DNA of 12,412 nucleotides from an uncultured Bacilli bacterium (GTDB taxonomy: Bacteria; Bacillota_I; Bacilli_A; RF39; UBA660): the NCBI GenBank assembly GCA_947630415.1, contig CANRHM010000032.1, forward strand, positions 1 through 12,412, given 5' to 3'. Below the pieces are notes generated by a model. The model did no database searches and had not been told where the DNA came from. It was given only the letters and a program-made list of their open reading frames with translations. Positions 12,075 through 12,412 of this stretch are shown one piece after another. How positions within the stretch are numbered: position 1 is the stretch's first letter; every line of letters begins with the position of its first letter. The position numbers were made by a program, and so were the translations under genes.

Positions 12075-12412
12075 ATGAACAACAAATTAAAAAGTGCATT
12101 TTACTTATTTTTTCCTTTATTGGTAGGAGGCATCGTCAGTTTACTCATCATGAACAGTATCGATTACAATACTTTAAATAGGCCACTTTTATCACCACCT
12201 AGTATTTTATTCCCCATTGCCTGGAGTATCATCTATTTATTAATGGGAATATCGTATTATCTTTTTAAAAAGAAGCATCCCGAAGATACCTTTATTGAAT
12301 CATTTGTCTACTATAGTCAACTCTTTATCAATGCCTTATGGTCCATTATTTTCTTTCTATTTAAAATGCGATTCTTTGCCATCATTTGGATTATTTTCTT
12401 AGATATCGTAGT
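12075..12412 (+). CDS. TspO/MBR-family membrane protein, N-terminal part (3' end beyond window)
   Basis: TspO/MBR proteins are five-helix membrane proteins that bind porphyrins and tryptophan-related ligands and are linked to stress and tetrapyrrole handling. The frame opens at ATG 12075 and runs 112 codons to the edge, against a usual 150-165. Signature: helix 1 (about 7-26), then the loop RPLLSPPSILFPIAW (36-50), which matches the family W..P.LSPP..vFpivW block. YLLMGISYYLF follows (helix 2), and then QLFINALWSIIFFLFK (about 82-97), the conserved QL..N..WS..FF segment. A perfect AAGAAAGGAG Shine-Dalgarno precedes the start. A weak -10 (TACAAT, 12048-12053) lies upstream without a clear -35. 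It is divergent from the coiled-coil membrane gene. Family call is firm; ligand and role are not determined. Confidence 0.9.
   Translation, partial: MNNKLKSAFYLFFPLLVGGIVSLLIMNSIDYNTLNRPLLSPPSILFPIAWSIIYLLMGISYYLFKKKHPEDTFIESFVYYSQLFINALWSIIFFLFKMRFFAIIWIIFLDIV

Overview
The window looks like the chromosome of a low-GC, endospore-forming member of the Firmicutes/Bacillota, probably an uncultured gut-type Bacilli or Erysipelotrichia relative. The evidence is an AT-rich sequence, strong purine-rich Shine-Dalgarno sites, TG-extended -10 promoters, a SleC/SpoIID-type cortex-lytic protein, a WYL regulator, TspO and PHP genes. I cannot fix the genus.

Layout. (1) Positions 1 to about 1437 form a distinctly AT-richer block (about 25% GC by eye, against about 35% in the rest). 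It carries a Dam-family adenine methyltransferase (cut by the left edge), a small three-helix membrane protein of the RipA family, and a ThsB-like TIR protein. The last two overlap by ATGA and look like a two-gene NAD-signalling defence unit. (2) The block abuts a LysM-repeat protein whose fourth LysM domain stops after six recognisable residues, so the block's right edge appears to sit inside what was a longer LysM gene. (3) Divergent from the LysM gene is a SleC-like cortex-lytic enzyme. Neither protein has a signal peptide, which suggests mother-cell (spore) products. (4) Positions 3756-5325 hold an unrecognised protein and a divergent small metallo-beta-lactamase-fold hydrolase, with two back-to-back promoters between them. 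(5) Position 5327 onward holds minus-strand genes: an M3-like HExxH metallopeptidase, a protein with ten clustered cysteines, a HAM1/RdgB-type nucleotide pyrophosphatase, a SIS-domain sugar-phosphate protein, a short WYL regulator, a PHP phosphoesterase and a four-helix coiled-coil membrane protein. (6) At the right edge, on the plus strand, is the start of a TspO/MBR gene.

Working together: TIR plus membrane protein is a plausible abortive-infection pair, with the methyltransferase beside it making a small defence island. WYL regulator, SIS protein and pyrophosphatase form one tightly packed operon, probably including the Cys-rich gene, and suggest regulated metabolite clean-up or sugar-phosphate handling whose substrate is unknown. 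Genes are compact. Several intrinsic terminators overlap or abut stop codons, and three genes have a GTG inside their Shine-Dalgarno sequence that a gene caller could mistake for the start. No tRNA, rRNA, CRISPR array or transposase was seen, and no gene-free stretch exceeds 300 bases.
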